Source: JAMOQA01 sp964420365 (GTDB lineage: Bacteria > Acidobacteriota > Polarisedimenticolia > J045). From it: a stretch of 15,154 bases of DNA. The stretch is taken from NCBI GenBank assembly GCA_964420365.1, contig CAYQTA010000099.1:1-15154 (forward strand), in the 5' to 3' direction. Below the pieces are notes generated by a model. The model saw only the letters and a program-made list of their open reading frames with translations, was not told where the DNA came from and did no database searches. Positions 1 through 9,300 of the stretch are shown here, in pieces (the stretch's first letter is position 1; each line of letters starts with the position of its first letter). A program made the translations under genes and the position numbers.

Positions 1-6
1 GTCTCG

Positions 7-1431
7 ATGGTGCCCCCCCTGCGGCGACGGGAGTTCCTGGTGCGGACCGCCTGGGCGGCCGGCGGGCTGCTGGCGGCGCCCCGGCTGACCCTCGGCTCGC
101 CCGCGGCCCGGGACGGGCTCTCGCGGGTCGTCCACGTCCACCACGGCCGCGCCGCCACCTGGCCGCGCGACACCGGCATGTACCGGGACTTCGTCGACCA
201 GGAGACCGTCTTCCTGATGCTCGACGAGGCGGTCCGCCACCTGAAGGGCGGGTCGACGGAGGACGCCTGGCGCGCGGTCTTCCCCCTCGCGAACCCGGAG
301 ACGCGGCACCTCGGCATCAAGGTCAACTGCAACAACGCCCTCGATCCCGCGGACGGGGCCGGGAACGAGATCGACGCGATCCCCGAGCCGGTGATCGCCG
401 TGATCCGCGGCTTCGTGACCGCCGGGGGGCGCTCGGCGAACTGCCACGTCTACGACGGAACGAACACGTCGCCGCAGCGACACATCGCGACCTGGTTCCG
501 GGAGAAGGTCCGGGCGTACTTCCCCGACGTCCAGTTCCACGGGGGCTCCGGCTACGACGACTACGGCGACGGGCGCGACTGCGACCCCCGGGAGTGCGTC
601 ACCTGGGACCCGGCCTACCAGGACCCGCCCCCCGAGACCCGCATCTACGGCCTCGCCCTCGAGTGGGACTACCTGGTCAACGTGCCGATCGTCAAGCGGC
701 ACAGCCAGGCGAACATCACCCTCGGCTACAAGAACCACTTCGGCACGATCGACCGGTGCGACCGGTTGCACCCCTGGGTGTACCAGGACGTGCCGGAGGC
801 CTCGGTCCTCGCCGACATCCTGGGTTCACCGACGGTGCCCGGGGACCCGTCGGTCAAGTCGCTCGCCGAGAAGACCGCGCTCGTCGTCGGCGACATGCTC
901 TACGGGCAACCCTGCTCGAACTTCGGCAAGGAACCGCGGCCCTGGGACATCTTCCGGGGCGAGTGGCCGAACTCCCTGGTCGTCTCCGACGACCCGGTCG
1001 CCGCCGACTCGGTGATGGCGGACATCCTCGAGCAGGAACCCGCCTACGACGGCGGGTGCGGCTCGATCCGCTCCTGGGCGCGGCGGTACCTCGAGTACGC
1101 CGAGGCGAAGGGCCAGGGGACGTTCGACCACGTCGAGCTGCCGGTCGGCCAGCTGTTCGACCCGGCCCGGATGACCTACACGAAGATCGACTACCGTCAC
1201 CTCGAGATGTGGCCCTCGGGGGCGGACCTCCGGGTCTCCCGCCTCGAGAACGGCGCGGTCTACCTCCAGTGGACCCACTACTTCGAGGGGGACCTCTGCG
1301 AGGTGTGGCGCTCGACGCGCCCGGACTTCTCGGACGCCGAGATGCTCGGGGCATCCCCGAGCGGCCAGTACGTCGACAACGACCCGCCCGAGCCCGCCTT
1401 CTACCGGATCTACCGGTCCACGTCCGGGTAG
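7..1431 (+). CDS. Tat-exported DUF362-domain protein with C-terminal FnIII-like domain
   Basis: Predicted 474-residue exported protein. The N-terminus has a twin-arginine signal (RRREFLVRTA, about residues 7-16, followed by an Ala/Gly/Leu-rich stretch to about 30), so it is probably folded in the cytoplasm and exported by Tat. The body (about 40-390) resembles the DUF362 family: an early strand with KVNCNN near 105-110, the segment NVPIVKRHSQANITLGYKNH (225-244), and a late DDPVAADSVMADIL (328-341) typical of this family. No Cys-rich ferredoxin motif is evident, although some DUF362 proteins carry one. The last ~70 residues (about 405-474: VYLQWTHYFEG, YRIYRS) look like a small fibronectin-III-type beta sandwich. 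Its biochemical function is unknown. The ATG sits only 6 nt into the window, so the ribosome site is not visible and a longer protein cannot be excluded, though the signal begins right at this Met. It is 148 nt from the efflux genes and may be a separate unit. Confidence 0.82.
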   Translation: MVPPLRRREFLVRTAWAAGGLLAAPRLTLGSPAARDGLSRVVHVHHGRAATWPRDTGMYRDFVDQETVFLMLDEAVRHLKGGSTEDAWRAVFPLANPETRHLGIKVNCNNALDPADGAGNEIDAIPEPVIAVIRGFVTAGGRSANCHVYDGTNTSPQRHIATWFREKVRAYFPDVQFHGGSGYDDYGDGRDCDPRECVTWDPAYQDPPPETRIYGLALEWDYLVNVPIVKRHSQANITLGYKNHFGTIDRCDRLHPWVYQDVPEASVLADILGSPTVPGDPSVKSLAEKTALVVGDMLYGQPCSNFGKEPRPWDIFRGEWPNSLVVSDDPVAADSVMADILEQEPAYDGGCGSIRSWARRYLEYAEAKGQGTFDHVELPVGQLFDPARMTYTKIDYRHLEMWPSGADLRVSRLENGAVYLQWTHYFEGDLCEVWRSTRPDFSDAEMLGASPSGQYVDNDPPEPAFYRIYRSTSG

Positions 1432-1466
1432 CGCCGCCCCTTCCGGGGAAGCCCCGCCGGGGCCGC

Positions 1467-1497
1467 CGACCGCCCGGGCCGGGGGGGCGACCGCCCG
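1467..1497. repeat. 10-bp direct repeat upstream of efflux operon
   Basis: CGACCGCCCG occurs exactly at 1467-1476 and again at 1488-1497. Start-to-start distance is 21 bp, two helical turns, placing the copies on one face of the helix. The location between the DUF362 gene and the efflux adaptor suits a tandem operator for a dimeric regulator. In DNA this GC-rich a chance pair is possible. Confidence 0.4.
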
Positions 1498-1545
1498 CGG
1501 CGGAGGGCTGGCCTCGTCGACGCGGCCCGCAGCAGACTGGTCCCG

Positions 1546-1566
1546 CGCCGGGCCGTGCGCCCGGCG
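1546..1566. promoter_or_regulatory. 8-bp inverted repeat abutting adaptor ribosome site
   Basis: The arms CGCCGGGC (1546-1553) and GCCCGGCG (1559-1566) pair perfectly around a 5-nt loop. The right arm ends on the first base of the Shine-Dalgarno GAGGA (1566-1570) of the adaptor gene. In RNA this hairpin would crowd the ribosome site. As DNA it could be an operator. The role is inferred. Confidence 0.4.
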
Positions 1567-1570
1567 AGGA
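1566..1570 (+). promoter_or_regulatory. Shine-Dalgarno deciding the GTG start of the adaptor
   Basis: GAGGA lies 9 nt before the GTG at 1580. The frame is open upstream, so this site plus the immediately following lipoprotein signal decide the start. Confidence 0.65.
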
Positions 1571-1579
1571 GACCGTGCC

Positions 1580-2872
1580 GTGACCAGACCCGCCCGGACC
1601 CCCTCCGCGCCGCCGCTCCTCGCCGCGGCCCTCCTCGCTCTCCTGCTTCTCCCCGCCTGCGGGGGGAAGGCGACCGCCCCGGGCGACCCGGCGCGGGACC
1701 CGGCGAAGGCCGCCGCCGCGGACGCCCCCGGCCGCCCCGGGGCCGCGAAGGCCGGCCCGCGGAAGGGAGGTCCCGGCCCGGCCGGGAGGAGAGCCGGGGG
1801 TCCCGGCGCCCGGCCGCACCGCCCGGGACGCCAGGGAGCCGGCGGGGACGAGCCGGTCCCGGTCCGGGTCGCGCCGCTCGAGCGCCGGGACGTCCGGCGC
1901 GTCTACGTCACGTCCGGCACCCTGCGGGCCCTCCAGCAGGCCCCGGTGGTCGCCCGGGCCTCCGGCATCCTCCGGAAGATCCTCGTCGAGGAGGGGGACC
2001 GCGTGGCGAAGGACCAGCCGATGGCCCTCCTCGAGGACGACCAGGCCCGGGCGGAGCTGGACAAGGCCGAGGTGGACCTCGAGGTCGCGCGGAAGGAGTT
2101 CGAGCGGGCCGAGCGGCTGCTCCGGGAGAACCTGGTCTCGGCGGAGGAGTTCGAGCAGAAGAAGAACGCCCTCGCCCAGGCGCGCACCGCGCGGGAGCTG
2201 GCGCGGCTGCGCTTCGAGTGGACCCGGGTGACCGCGCCGTTCCCCGGCGTGGTGACCGCGCGGCACCTCGACGAGGGGGCGACGGTCAGCCAGGGACAGG
2301 CGATCTTCGAGCTGGCGAACGTCTCCCGGCTCCTCGCCGAGATCCCGGTGCCGGAGACGATCGCGGTGAAGCTCCGGCCCGGCGGCGAGGCGCTGCTGAA
2401 GCCGACCGCCCTCGGCCGGGAGGTCCCGGCGCGGATCGAGCGGGTCGGCGCCGCCGTCGACCCGGAAACCGGCACGGTGAAGATCACCCTCTCGGCGAAA
2501 CCGGTTCCCGGGATGAAGCCGGGCTCGTTCGTCGAGGTGTCGCTGCCGACGGAGCGGCACGAGAACGCCCTCGTCGCGCCGGGCGACGCCCTGGTCGCCG
2601 ACGGGGAGCGCTGGCTCGTCTACGTCGTCGTCGAGGGGAAGGCCCGCGCGGTGCCGGTGACCACCGGGATCGAGGACGGGGACGACGTCGAGATCGTCCC
2701 GGCGAAGGAGGCGGAGATCTCCCTCGACGCGGGAACCCCGGTCGTCGTCTCCGGGGCGGCGGCGCTCGCCGACGGCACGCCGGTGCGGCCCCTCGGCCCG
2801 GGCGGGCCCGGGGGGCCGGGCGGCCCGGCCCGGCGCCGGCGGCCCGGGATGCGCCGCACCGGCGGGCGCTGA
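1580..2872 (+). CDS. RND efflux periplasmic adaptor (HlyD/AcrA-type lipoprotein)
   Basis: This 430-residue membrane fusion protein should bridge the inner-membrane RND permeases encoded just downstream to an outer-membrane channel. Residues 1-27 are a lipoprotein signal ending in LLPAC (lipid-modified Cys27), so it is probably anchored by a lipid in the periplasm. Residues 28-90 are a long Ala/Pro/Gly/Arg/Lys-rich linker. The folded part runs from about 94: a lipoyl-like half-motif around 118-150 (VVARASGILRKILVEEGDRV), a charged coiled-coil hairpin of about 153-215, the second lipoyl half (VTAPFPGVVTARHLDEGATV, 217-236), and beta-barrel/membrane-proximal domains to about 400. The tail (406-430) is Gly-Pro repeats followed by a basic cluster. 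The GTG start has a good ribosome site. It is the first gene of the efflux unit, 12 nt before the permease. The substrate cannot be deduced. Confidence 0.92.
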   Translation: MTRPARTPSAPPLLAAALLALLLLPACGGKATAPGDPARDPAKAAAADAPGRPGAAKAGPRKGGPGPAGRRAGGPGARPHRPGRQGAGGDEPVPVRVAPLERRDVRRVYVTSGTLRALQQAPVVARASGILRKILVEEGDRVAKDQPMALLEDDQARAELDKAEVDLEVARKEFERAERLLRENLVSAEEFEQKKNALAQARTARELARLRFEWTRVTAPFPGVVTARHLDEGATVSQGQAIFELANVSRLLAEIPVPETIAVKLRPGGEALLKPTALGREVPARIERVGAAVDPETGTVKITLSAKPVPGMKPGSFVEVSLPTERHENALVAPGDALVADGERWLVYVVVEGKARAVPVTTGIEDGDDVEIVPAKEAEISLDAGTPVVVSGAAALADGTPVRPLGPGGPGGPGGPARRRRPGMRRTGGR

Positions 2873-2884
2873 GCGGACGCCACC

Positions 2885-5800
2885 ATGAACCTTCCCGCCA
2901 CCGCCGTCCGCCGCCCGGTCGCCGTCGGGATGATCACCCTCGCGGTGGTCACCTTCGGCCTGCTCGCCGCCGGACGCCTGCCGGTCCGGCTGCTGCCCGA
3001 CCTCTCCTGGCCGACCGTCACGATCGAGACCGACTACCCGGACGCCGCCCCGGTCGAGGTGGAGACGTTCGTCACGCGCCCGATCGAGGAGGCGGTCGGC
3101 GTGATCCCCGGCGTGCGCCGGGTCCGCTCCGTCAGCCGGGCGGGCCGGTCCGAGGTCACGCTGGAGTTCCAGTGGGGGACGCGGATCGAGGAGACCGCCC
3201 TCGACGTGCGGGAGAAGCTCGGCCGTGTCGAGCTGCCCCGCGAGGCGGAGGCTCCCCGCGTCCTCCGCTTCGACCCGAACCAGGAGCCGGTGATCCGCCT
3301 CGCCCTCGGCGGGAGGCTTCCCCTCACCGAGATCCGCCGCCTCGCCGAGCGGCAGGTCGGCCCGCGCCTCGAGTCGATCGCCGGCGTCGCCGCGGCGAAG
3401 GTCCGGGGCGGGCTCGAGCCGGAGGTCCAGGTGCTGGTCGACGACCGGCGCCTCGCCGCCCTCGGCCTCGGGATCGCCGACGTCGCCCGGGCGCTCCGCG
3501 CCGAGAACATCAACCGGCCGGGCGGCCGCCTCGAGGACCGGGGCGCGGTCTTCCTGGTGCGCACGCTGCACGAGTTCGAGGACCTGGACCAGGTCCGGCG
3601 CACGGTGATCCGGCGGACGGCGAACGGCGTCGTCCGGGTCGCCGACGTCGCCGAGGTCCGGTTCGGGCACGCGGACCCGGAGGAGGTCGCCCGGGTCGAC
3701 GGGAAGACCGCCGTCGAGATCGACCTCTACCGGGAGGGGGCGGTCAACACGACCGAGATGGCCGCCGCCGTGCGGGAGGCGCTCCCCGGCGTGCGGCAGG
3801 GCCTGCCGCCGGGCCTCCGGCTCGAGCTGCTCTCCGACCGGTCCCGCTACATCGACCGGGCGATCGCCGAGGTGAAGTCGGCGGCCCTCCTCGGCGGCCT
3901 GCTCGCCGTGCTCGTCCTGTACTTCTTCCTGCGGGACCCGGCCTCGACCGGGATCATCGCCCTCGCGATCCCGGTCTCGGTGGCGGCCACCTTCCTGCCG
4001 CTGCTCGCCCAGCGGGTCACCCTGAACATCATGTCCCTCGGCGGGCTCGCCCTCGGCATCGGGATGCTCGTCGACAACGCGATCGTCGTCCTCGAGGCGA
4101 TCGACCGCCGCCGCCGGGAGGGGCTCTCCCGCCGGGAGGCGGCGGCGAAGGGGGCGGGCGAGGTCGGCGGGGCGATCACCGCGTCGACCCTGACGACCGT
4201 CGCCGTCTTCCTGCCGATCGTCTTCGTCGAGGGGGTCGCGGGGCAGCTCTTCCGGGACCTGGCGCTGACTGTCTGCTGGTCGCTCCTCGCCTCCCTCGCG
4301 GTCGCGCTGACCCTGGTCCCCGCCCTCGCCGCCCTCGGGGACGGCACCGGCGCCGCGGCGGCCCGCGCGCGGACCCTCTTCCTCTTCGACCGGTTCGAGG
4401 GGCCCCGGGCGGCGCGGGCGTTCCCCCGGCCGGCGGACGTGCTGCGCGGGTCGGGCGGCGGGCTCGCGCGGGTCCTGCTGTTCCCGGTCCGGCTGGTGGT
4501 GCTGGTCCTGGGCGCCGCCGGGTTCCTCCTGGCGCTGCCGTTCGTCCTCGCGTTCTCGGAAGAGACCGGCCGGCGGGCGCGGCCCGGCCTCCCGGCGTGG
4601 CTCGCCGGGCTCGGCTGGCCGCTGGCGGCCCGGCCGCCGGCGGACCGCTCGCCGGTCGAGGAGGCCGCCTGGTGGGCGACCTTCCCCCTCCGGCTCCTCG
4701 TCTTCGGCCTCGTGCGCCTCGTCGCCCTCGCCGTCGGCGGGACGGTGCTCGTCCTGTGGAAGGTCGCCTCGGGGCTCTTCGCGGTGGTCACCTGGCCGGT
4801 GCTCGTCGCCTGGCGGGGCATCGCCCGGGCCTACCCGCCCCTGCTCCGCCGCGCCCTCGCCGCCCGCTGGGCGGTCCTCGCGGCGGCCGTCGCCGCGTTC
4901 GCCGGCAGCCTGCTGCTGGTCCCGCGCCTCGGCACGGAGCTGGTGCCGGACCTCTCCCAGGGGGAGTTCGGCGTGCGGGTGGTCTTCCCGGAGGGGACGC
5001 CCCTCGCGGTCACGTCCGCCCGGGTCGAGGCCGCCGAGCGGGCGCTCCTCGCCCGGGACGACCTCGCGCGGGTCTTCTCCCTGTGCGGGATCCTCCCCGG
5101 TGCCGGCGGCAGCCAGGAGACGATCGGCGAGAACCTCGCCCAGGTGGAGGTCGCCCTGCCGCCGGGGACCGGTCCCGCCGAGGAGGCGCGGATCGCCGAG
5201 GAGGTCCGCCGCCTGGTCGAGCGGCGGACCGGGGCCGAGGTGGAGCTGACCCGGGCCGCGCTGCTCGGCGTGCGGCCGCCCGTCGAGGTCGAGGTCTACG
5301 GGGACGACCTCGAGGAGCTGGCCGCCGCGGCGGAGCGGATCCGGCGGGAGATCCAGCGGGTGCCCGGCGTGCGCGACGTCACGAGCACGACCCAGGCGGG
5401 GCAGCCGGAGGTCCGGGTGCTGCTCGACCACGACCGGCTCGCGCGGCTCGGGCTCGACGCCGCGACCGTGGGCGACCTGCTGCGGGCCGCGATCCGGGGC
5501 GACCTGGTCGGGAAGTTCCGCCGGGAGGACGACCGGATCGACATCCGGGTACGGGTCTCCGGCAGGTCCCGCCGCCGCGCCGAGGACGTCGCCTCCCTGA
5601 TGGTCCCGACCGGGACCGGCACCGCCCTGCCGGTCTCCGCCCTCGGGCGCGTGGTCCTCGCCCGCGGGCCGGCGGCGATCCACCGGCTCGCCGGCGGGCG
5701 GATGGCCCGGGTGACCGCCGCCTACGGCGGGCGGGACCTCGGGGGCGCCCTCGCCGAGATCCGGCAACGCCTCGCCGCCCTCGATCTGCCGGAAGGGGTC

Positions 5801-6355
5801 GACGCCCGCCTCGCCGGCCAGGACGAGGACATGCAGGCGTCGTTCCGCTCGCTGCGCCTCGCCCTCGTGCTCGCCCTCTTCCTCGTCTACGTCGTGATGG
5901 CGAGCCAGTTCGAGTCGCTGCGGCGGCCGCTGGTGATCCTCTTCACGGCCCCCCTGGGCCTCGTCGGTGTCGTCCTCGCCCTCTGGCTGACCGGCACGCC
6001 GGTCGGCGTCCTGGTCGGGATCGGCACGGTCCTGCTCGCCGGGATCGTCGTCAACAACGCGATCGTCCTGGTCGACGCCGTCGCCCGCCGGCTGCGGGAG
6101 GGCCAGTCCCTCGAGGAGGCGATCGTCGGCGGCGGCTCGGAGCGACTGCGCCCGATCCTGATGACGACGGCGACGACGGTGCTCGGCCTGCTCCCCCTCG
6201 CCCTCGGCCGGGGGCCGGGAGCAGAGCTGCGGGTGCCGCTGGCGGTCTCGGTGATCGGCGGCCTCACGGTCGCCACGCTGCTGACCCTGGTCGTGATCCC
6301 GTGCGTCCTGCGGGTCTCGGAGAAGGCCCGGCCCGCCGCGGAGCCGGAGCGATGA
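2885..6355 (+). CDS. RND efflux transporter permease, first of two, with enlarged central region
   Basis: Inner-membrane proton-driven RND exporter (AcrB superfamily), 1156 residues against a usual 1020-1060. The N-terminus (RRPVAVGMITLAVVTFGLLA, TM1) leads into a periplasmic porter domain to about 325. TM2-TM6 span about 332-483 and carry the TM4 motif GMLVDNAIVVLE (393-404). The second periplasmic half (about 684-985) is followed by TM8-TM12, with GIVVNNAIVLVD in TM10 (1053-1064). AcrB has a second Asp in TM4 and a Lys in TM10 at these places; here both are Asn, a pattern I recall in other RND subgroups. Between TM6 and TM7 (about 484-660) lies an enlarged region with at least two or three extra hydrophobic stretches (about 527-558 and 598-643). 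The ATG lies 12 nt after the adaptor stop with no strong Shine-Dalgarno, suggesting coupling. The stop overlaps the next start (ATGA). Confidence 0.93.
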   Translation: MNLPATAVRRPVAVGMITLAVVTFGLLAAGRLPVRLLPDLSWPTVTIETDYPDAAPVEVETFVTRPIEEAVGVIPGVRRVRSVSRAGRSEVTLEFQWGTRIEETALDVREKLGRVELPREAEAPRVLRFDPNQEPVIRLALGGRLPLTEIRRLAERQVGPRLESIAGVAAAKVRGGLEPEVQVLVDDRRLAALGLGIADVARALRAENINRPGGRLEDRGAVFLVRTLHEFEDLDQVRRTVIRRTANGVVRVADVAEVRFGHADPEEVARVDGKTAVEIDLYREGAVNTTEMAAAVREALPGVRQGLPPGLRLELLSDRSRYIDRAIAEVKSAALLGGLLAVLVLYFFLRDPASTGIIALAIPVSVAATFLPLLAQRVTLNIMSLGGLALGIGMLVDNAIVVLEAIDRRRREGLSRREAAAKGAGEVGGAITASTLTTVAVFLPIVFVEGVAGQLFRDLALTVCWSLLASLAVALTLVPALAALGDGTGAAAARARTLFLFDRFEGPRAARAFPRPADVLRGSGGGLARVLLFPVRLVVLVLGAAGFLLALPFVLAFSEETGRRARPGLPAWLAGLGWPLAARPPADRSPVEEAAWWATFPLRLLVFGLVRLVALAVGGTVLVLWKVASGLFAVVTWPVLVAWRGIARAYPPLLRRALAARWAVLAAAVAAFAGSLLLVPRLGTELVPDLSQGEFGVRVVFPEGTPLAVTSARVEAAERALLARDDLARVFSLCGILPGAGGSQETIGENLAQVEVALPPGTGPAEEARIAEEVRRLVERRTGAEVELTRAALLGVRPPVEVEVYGDDLEELAAAAERIRREIQRVPGVRDVTSTTQAGQPEVRVLLDHDRLARLGLDAATVGDLLRAAIRGDLVGKFRREDDRIDIRVRVSGRSRRRAEDVASLMVPTGTGTALPVSALGRVVLARGPAAIHRLAGGRMARVTAAYGGRDLGGALAEIRQRLAALDLPEGVDARLAGQDEDMQASFRSLRLALVLALFLVYVVMASQFESLRRPLVILFTAPLGLVGVVLALWLTGTPVGVLVGIGTVLLAGIVVNNAIVLVDAVARRLREGQSLEEAIVGGGSERLRPILMTTATTVLGLLPLALGRGPGAELRVPLAVSVIGGLTVATLLTLVVIPCVLRVSEKARPAAEPER

Positions 6356-9300
6356 GCCTGCCCGACCTGGCGGTGGACCGCCCGGTGACGACCTTCATGG
6401 GCCTGCTGTGCCTGGTCGTCCTCGGCGCCGTCGCCGTCACCCGGCTGCCCCTCGGCTTCATGCCGGAGGTCGACCGGCCGCGGGTCGTCGTCGACGTCCC
6501 CTACCCCGGGAGCCACCCGGAGGAGGTCCTCCGGGAGATCGTCGAGCCCCTCGAGGACGAGCTCGCGCTGGTCGAGGGGGTGGTCGGCATGGAGTCGACG
6601 GCGGGCGCCGGGTCGGCCTCGATCGACCTGGAGTTCTCCCCCTGGGACGACATGACCGTCCGCCGCCTCGAGGTCCGGGAGGCGGTCGACCGGGCGCGTC
6701 CGCGCCTGCCGGACGGCGTCGACCGGATCGACGTCCGGGTCGGCCGCCACGGCCCGGACGCGGAGGCGACCCTCCAGGGCCGGATCTCCGCCGACCGGGA
6801 CCTTTCCCGGGACTGGGAGCTGATCGAGCGGCGGATCAAGGCGCGCCTCGAGCGGGTCGCCGGCGTGGCCCGGGTCGACCTCTACGGGATCGAGGCGCCC
6901 CGGCTCGAGGTCGACCTGGACCTGCCCGCCCTGCGCCGGCACCGGGTGCCGGTGGAGACCATCGTCCGGGCGATCCGCGCGGCCAACGCGGACCTGGCCC
7001 TCGGCGCGATCCACGGTTCGCGGCTGCGCTTCGACGTACGCGGCGGAGGGCGGCCGGAGACGGCCGCGGAGATCGCCGCGCTGCCGGTCCCGGGAACGAG
7101 CTTCCGGGTGGGAGACCTCGCCCGGGTCTCGTTCGCCCCGCCCCGGCTCCCCTACGGGCGGCGCCTGAACCTGAGGCCGGCGATCGGCTTCGACGTCTTC
7201 AAGGACCCGGCGGCGAACACGGTCGCGGTCGCCGACCGGGTGCGGGCGGCGATCGAGGAGATCAACGCCGACCCGCGCCTGCGCGGCGTCCAGATCCTGG
7301 TCTGGCGCGACCAGGCGGAGGAGATCCGCCACTCGCTGAACGGACTCTTCCGCTCCGGGATGTGGGGCGCCCTCTTCGCCGCGGTCGTCCTGCTCCTCTT
7401 CCTGCGGCGCCTCGCGACGACGGTCCTGCTGGCGACGGCGATCCCGTTCTCGGTGATCGTCACGTGCGGCGTGCTCTACCTGCTCGGGATGGAGCTGGAC
7501 GTCCTGACGCTGCTCGGGCTGATGCTCGGCGTCGGGATGCTGGTCGACAACGCGGTCGTCGTCGTCGAGAACGTCCATCGCCTCCAGGAGAAGGGGCTGC
7601 CGCCCCGGGAGGCCGCCCGGCAGGGGGCCGGCGACGTCGCCCTCGCGGTGACCGCGGCGACCCTGACGACCGTGATCGTGTGGTCCTGGCTGCTCTTCGC
7701 CGACCCGGGACCGTTCCGGACGTACCTCGGGGAGATCGCGACGACGATCAGCCTCGCCGTCGGCTGCTCCCTGCTGATCTCGCTGACCTTCATCCCGCTC
7801 GTCGCGGCCCGGTTCCTGCGGCCGCGACCGCACCGGCCCGGTTTCTTCGAGCGGCGCCTCGTCCCCGCGTACCGGGCGATCCTCGCCTGGACGCTCCGCC
7901 ACCGGCTCGCGACCCTCGCCCTCCTCGTCGCCCTCGCCGCGAGCACCCTCTGGCCGCTCCGGCACGTCGAGATGAACGGCCAGCCGAAGATGATGCCGCG
8001 GCGGGTGCCGATCTCGTACCGGATCCGCGAGCCGATGAACCTCGACCGCCTGCGCGAGGTCGTCTCCCGGGTCGAGGCGGCGATCTGGCCCCACCGGGAG
8101 GAGCTCGGGATCTCGGACATCTATTCCTTCTTCACCGAGGAGGGGAACTGGGCGGTCACGCTGCTCTTCGTCCCGCGGGAGCTGGCGACCGAGGAGCACG
8201 CCGCCGAGATCCGGCGGAAGGTCAGGCCGCTGCTGCCGGAGATCCCGGGGGTCACCCTCCAGACCGAGGAGCGGATGTTCTGGCGGCGCCAGGGGGGCGA
8301 CCGGGACCAGCGCCGGATCGTGATCGCGCTGCACGGGAACGAGGCGGCGCGGGTCGCCGGGGAGGCGCGGCGCCTCGAGCCGTGGCTGCGCGAGAACCTC
8401 CCGGGCGTGCAGGACGTGATGCTCCCCGCCTCCGGCGAGCAGAAGGAGGTCCGGGTGCTGGTCGACCCGGAGCGTGTGCGCGCGGCGGGGGCGGACCCGG
8501 ACCGGGTCGCCGGCGCGGTCGCCGGGTTCTTCCGGCGGCGCTTCATCGGGCGGATGCGGACGCCGGAGGGAGAACGCCAGGTCTTCGTCGGGCTGCCCGA
8601 CCGGGAACTGCCCGGCTTCGCCGACCTCGCCAACGTGCCGATCCCCGTGCGCGGGGGAACGACGGTCCCGCTCTCCGCCCTGGTCGACTGGAAGGTCGCC
8701 GACACGCCCGAGGCGATCCGCCGGGTCGGGCGGCGGGTGACCGCCTGGGTGATGGTCGCGCTCCCCGGGGAGCTGACCACCGACGAGGCCCGCGGGCGGG
8801 TCGCGGCCGCCCTCGCCCGCTACCCGTTCCCGGCGGACATCACCTGGGACTGGGGGCGCCTCGGGCGCGAGCGGGACGACGTCCTCGCGATGATGCGCCG
8901 GGGAACGCTGCTCTCGCTCCTGGTCGTCGTCCTGCTGATGGCGGCGCTCTTCGAGTCGCTGACCCAGCCGCTGGCGATCGTGATCACCCTTCCCCTCGCC
9001 TTCTTCGGGGCCGGGTGGGCCCTCTGGCTCGGCGGCTACGACCTCGACATCACCGGGTTCATGGGGGTGATCCTGCTGATCGGGATCGTCGTCAACAACG
9101 GGATCGTCCTCGTCGACCACGTCAACCTGCTCCGCCGCCGCGGCATGCCCCGGGAAGAGGCGCTGGTCGTCGGCTCGGGCGACCGGCTGCGCCCGGTCCT
9201 GATGACCGCGATCACGACGATCGCCGGGCTCGTCCCGCTGGCGCTGCGCGGGGCGACCGTCGCCGGGGCGACGATCGACTCCCTCGCGGTGGTCGTCATC

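Noticed and set aside
854..5767. A 1637-codon open frame on the minus strand, antisense to the DUF362, adaptor and first-permease genes
   Set aside because: Its translation is Arg/Gly/Pro/Asp-rich with no recognisable domain. Such antisense frames are expected opposite GC-ending codons, and the plus-strand genes match known families throughout.
1555..6351. Uninterrupted upstream extension of the second permease frame over the adaptor and first permease
   Set aside because: The extension is a low-complexity shadow of two clear genes. The ATG at 6352 with GGAG upstream and a standard RND N-terminus is the right start.
5887..9120. A 1077-codon minus-strand frame opposite the second permease
   Set aside because: Same GC-driven shadow effect: no family resemblance, and the opposing RND gene is unmistakable.
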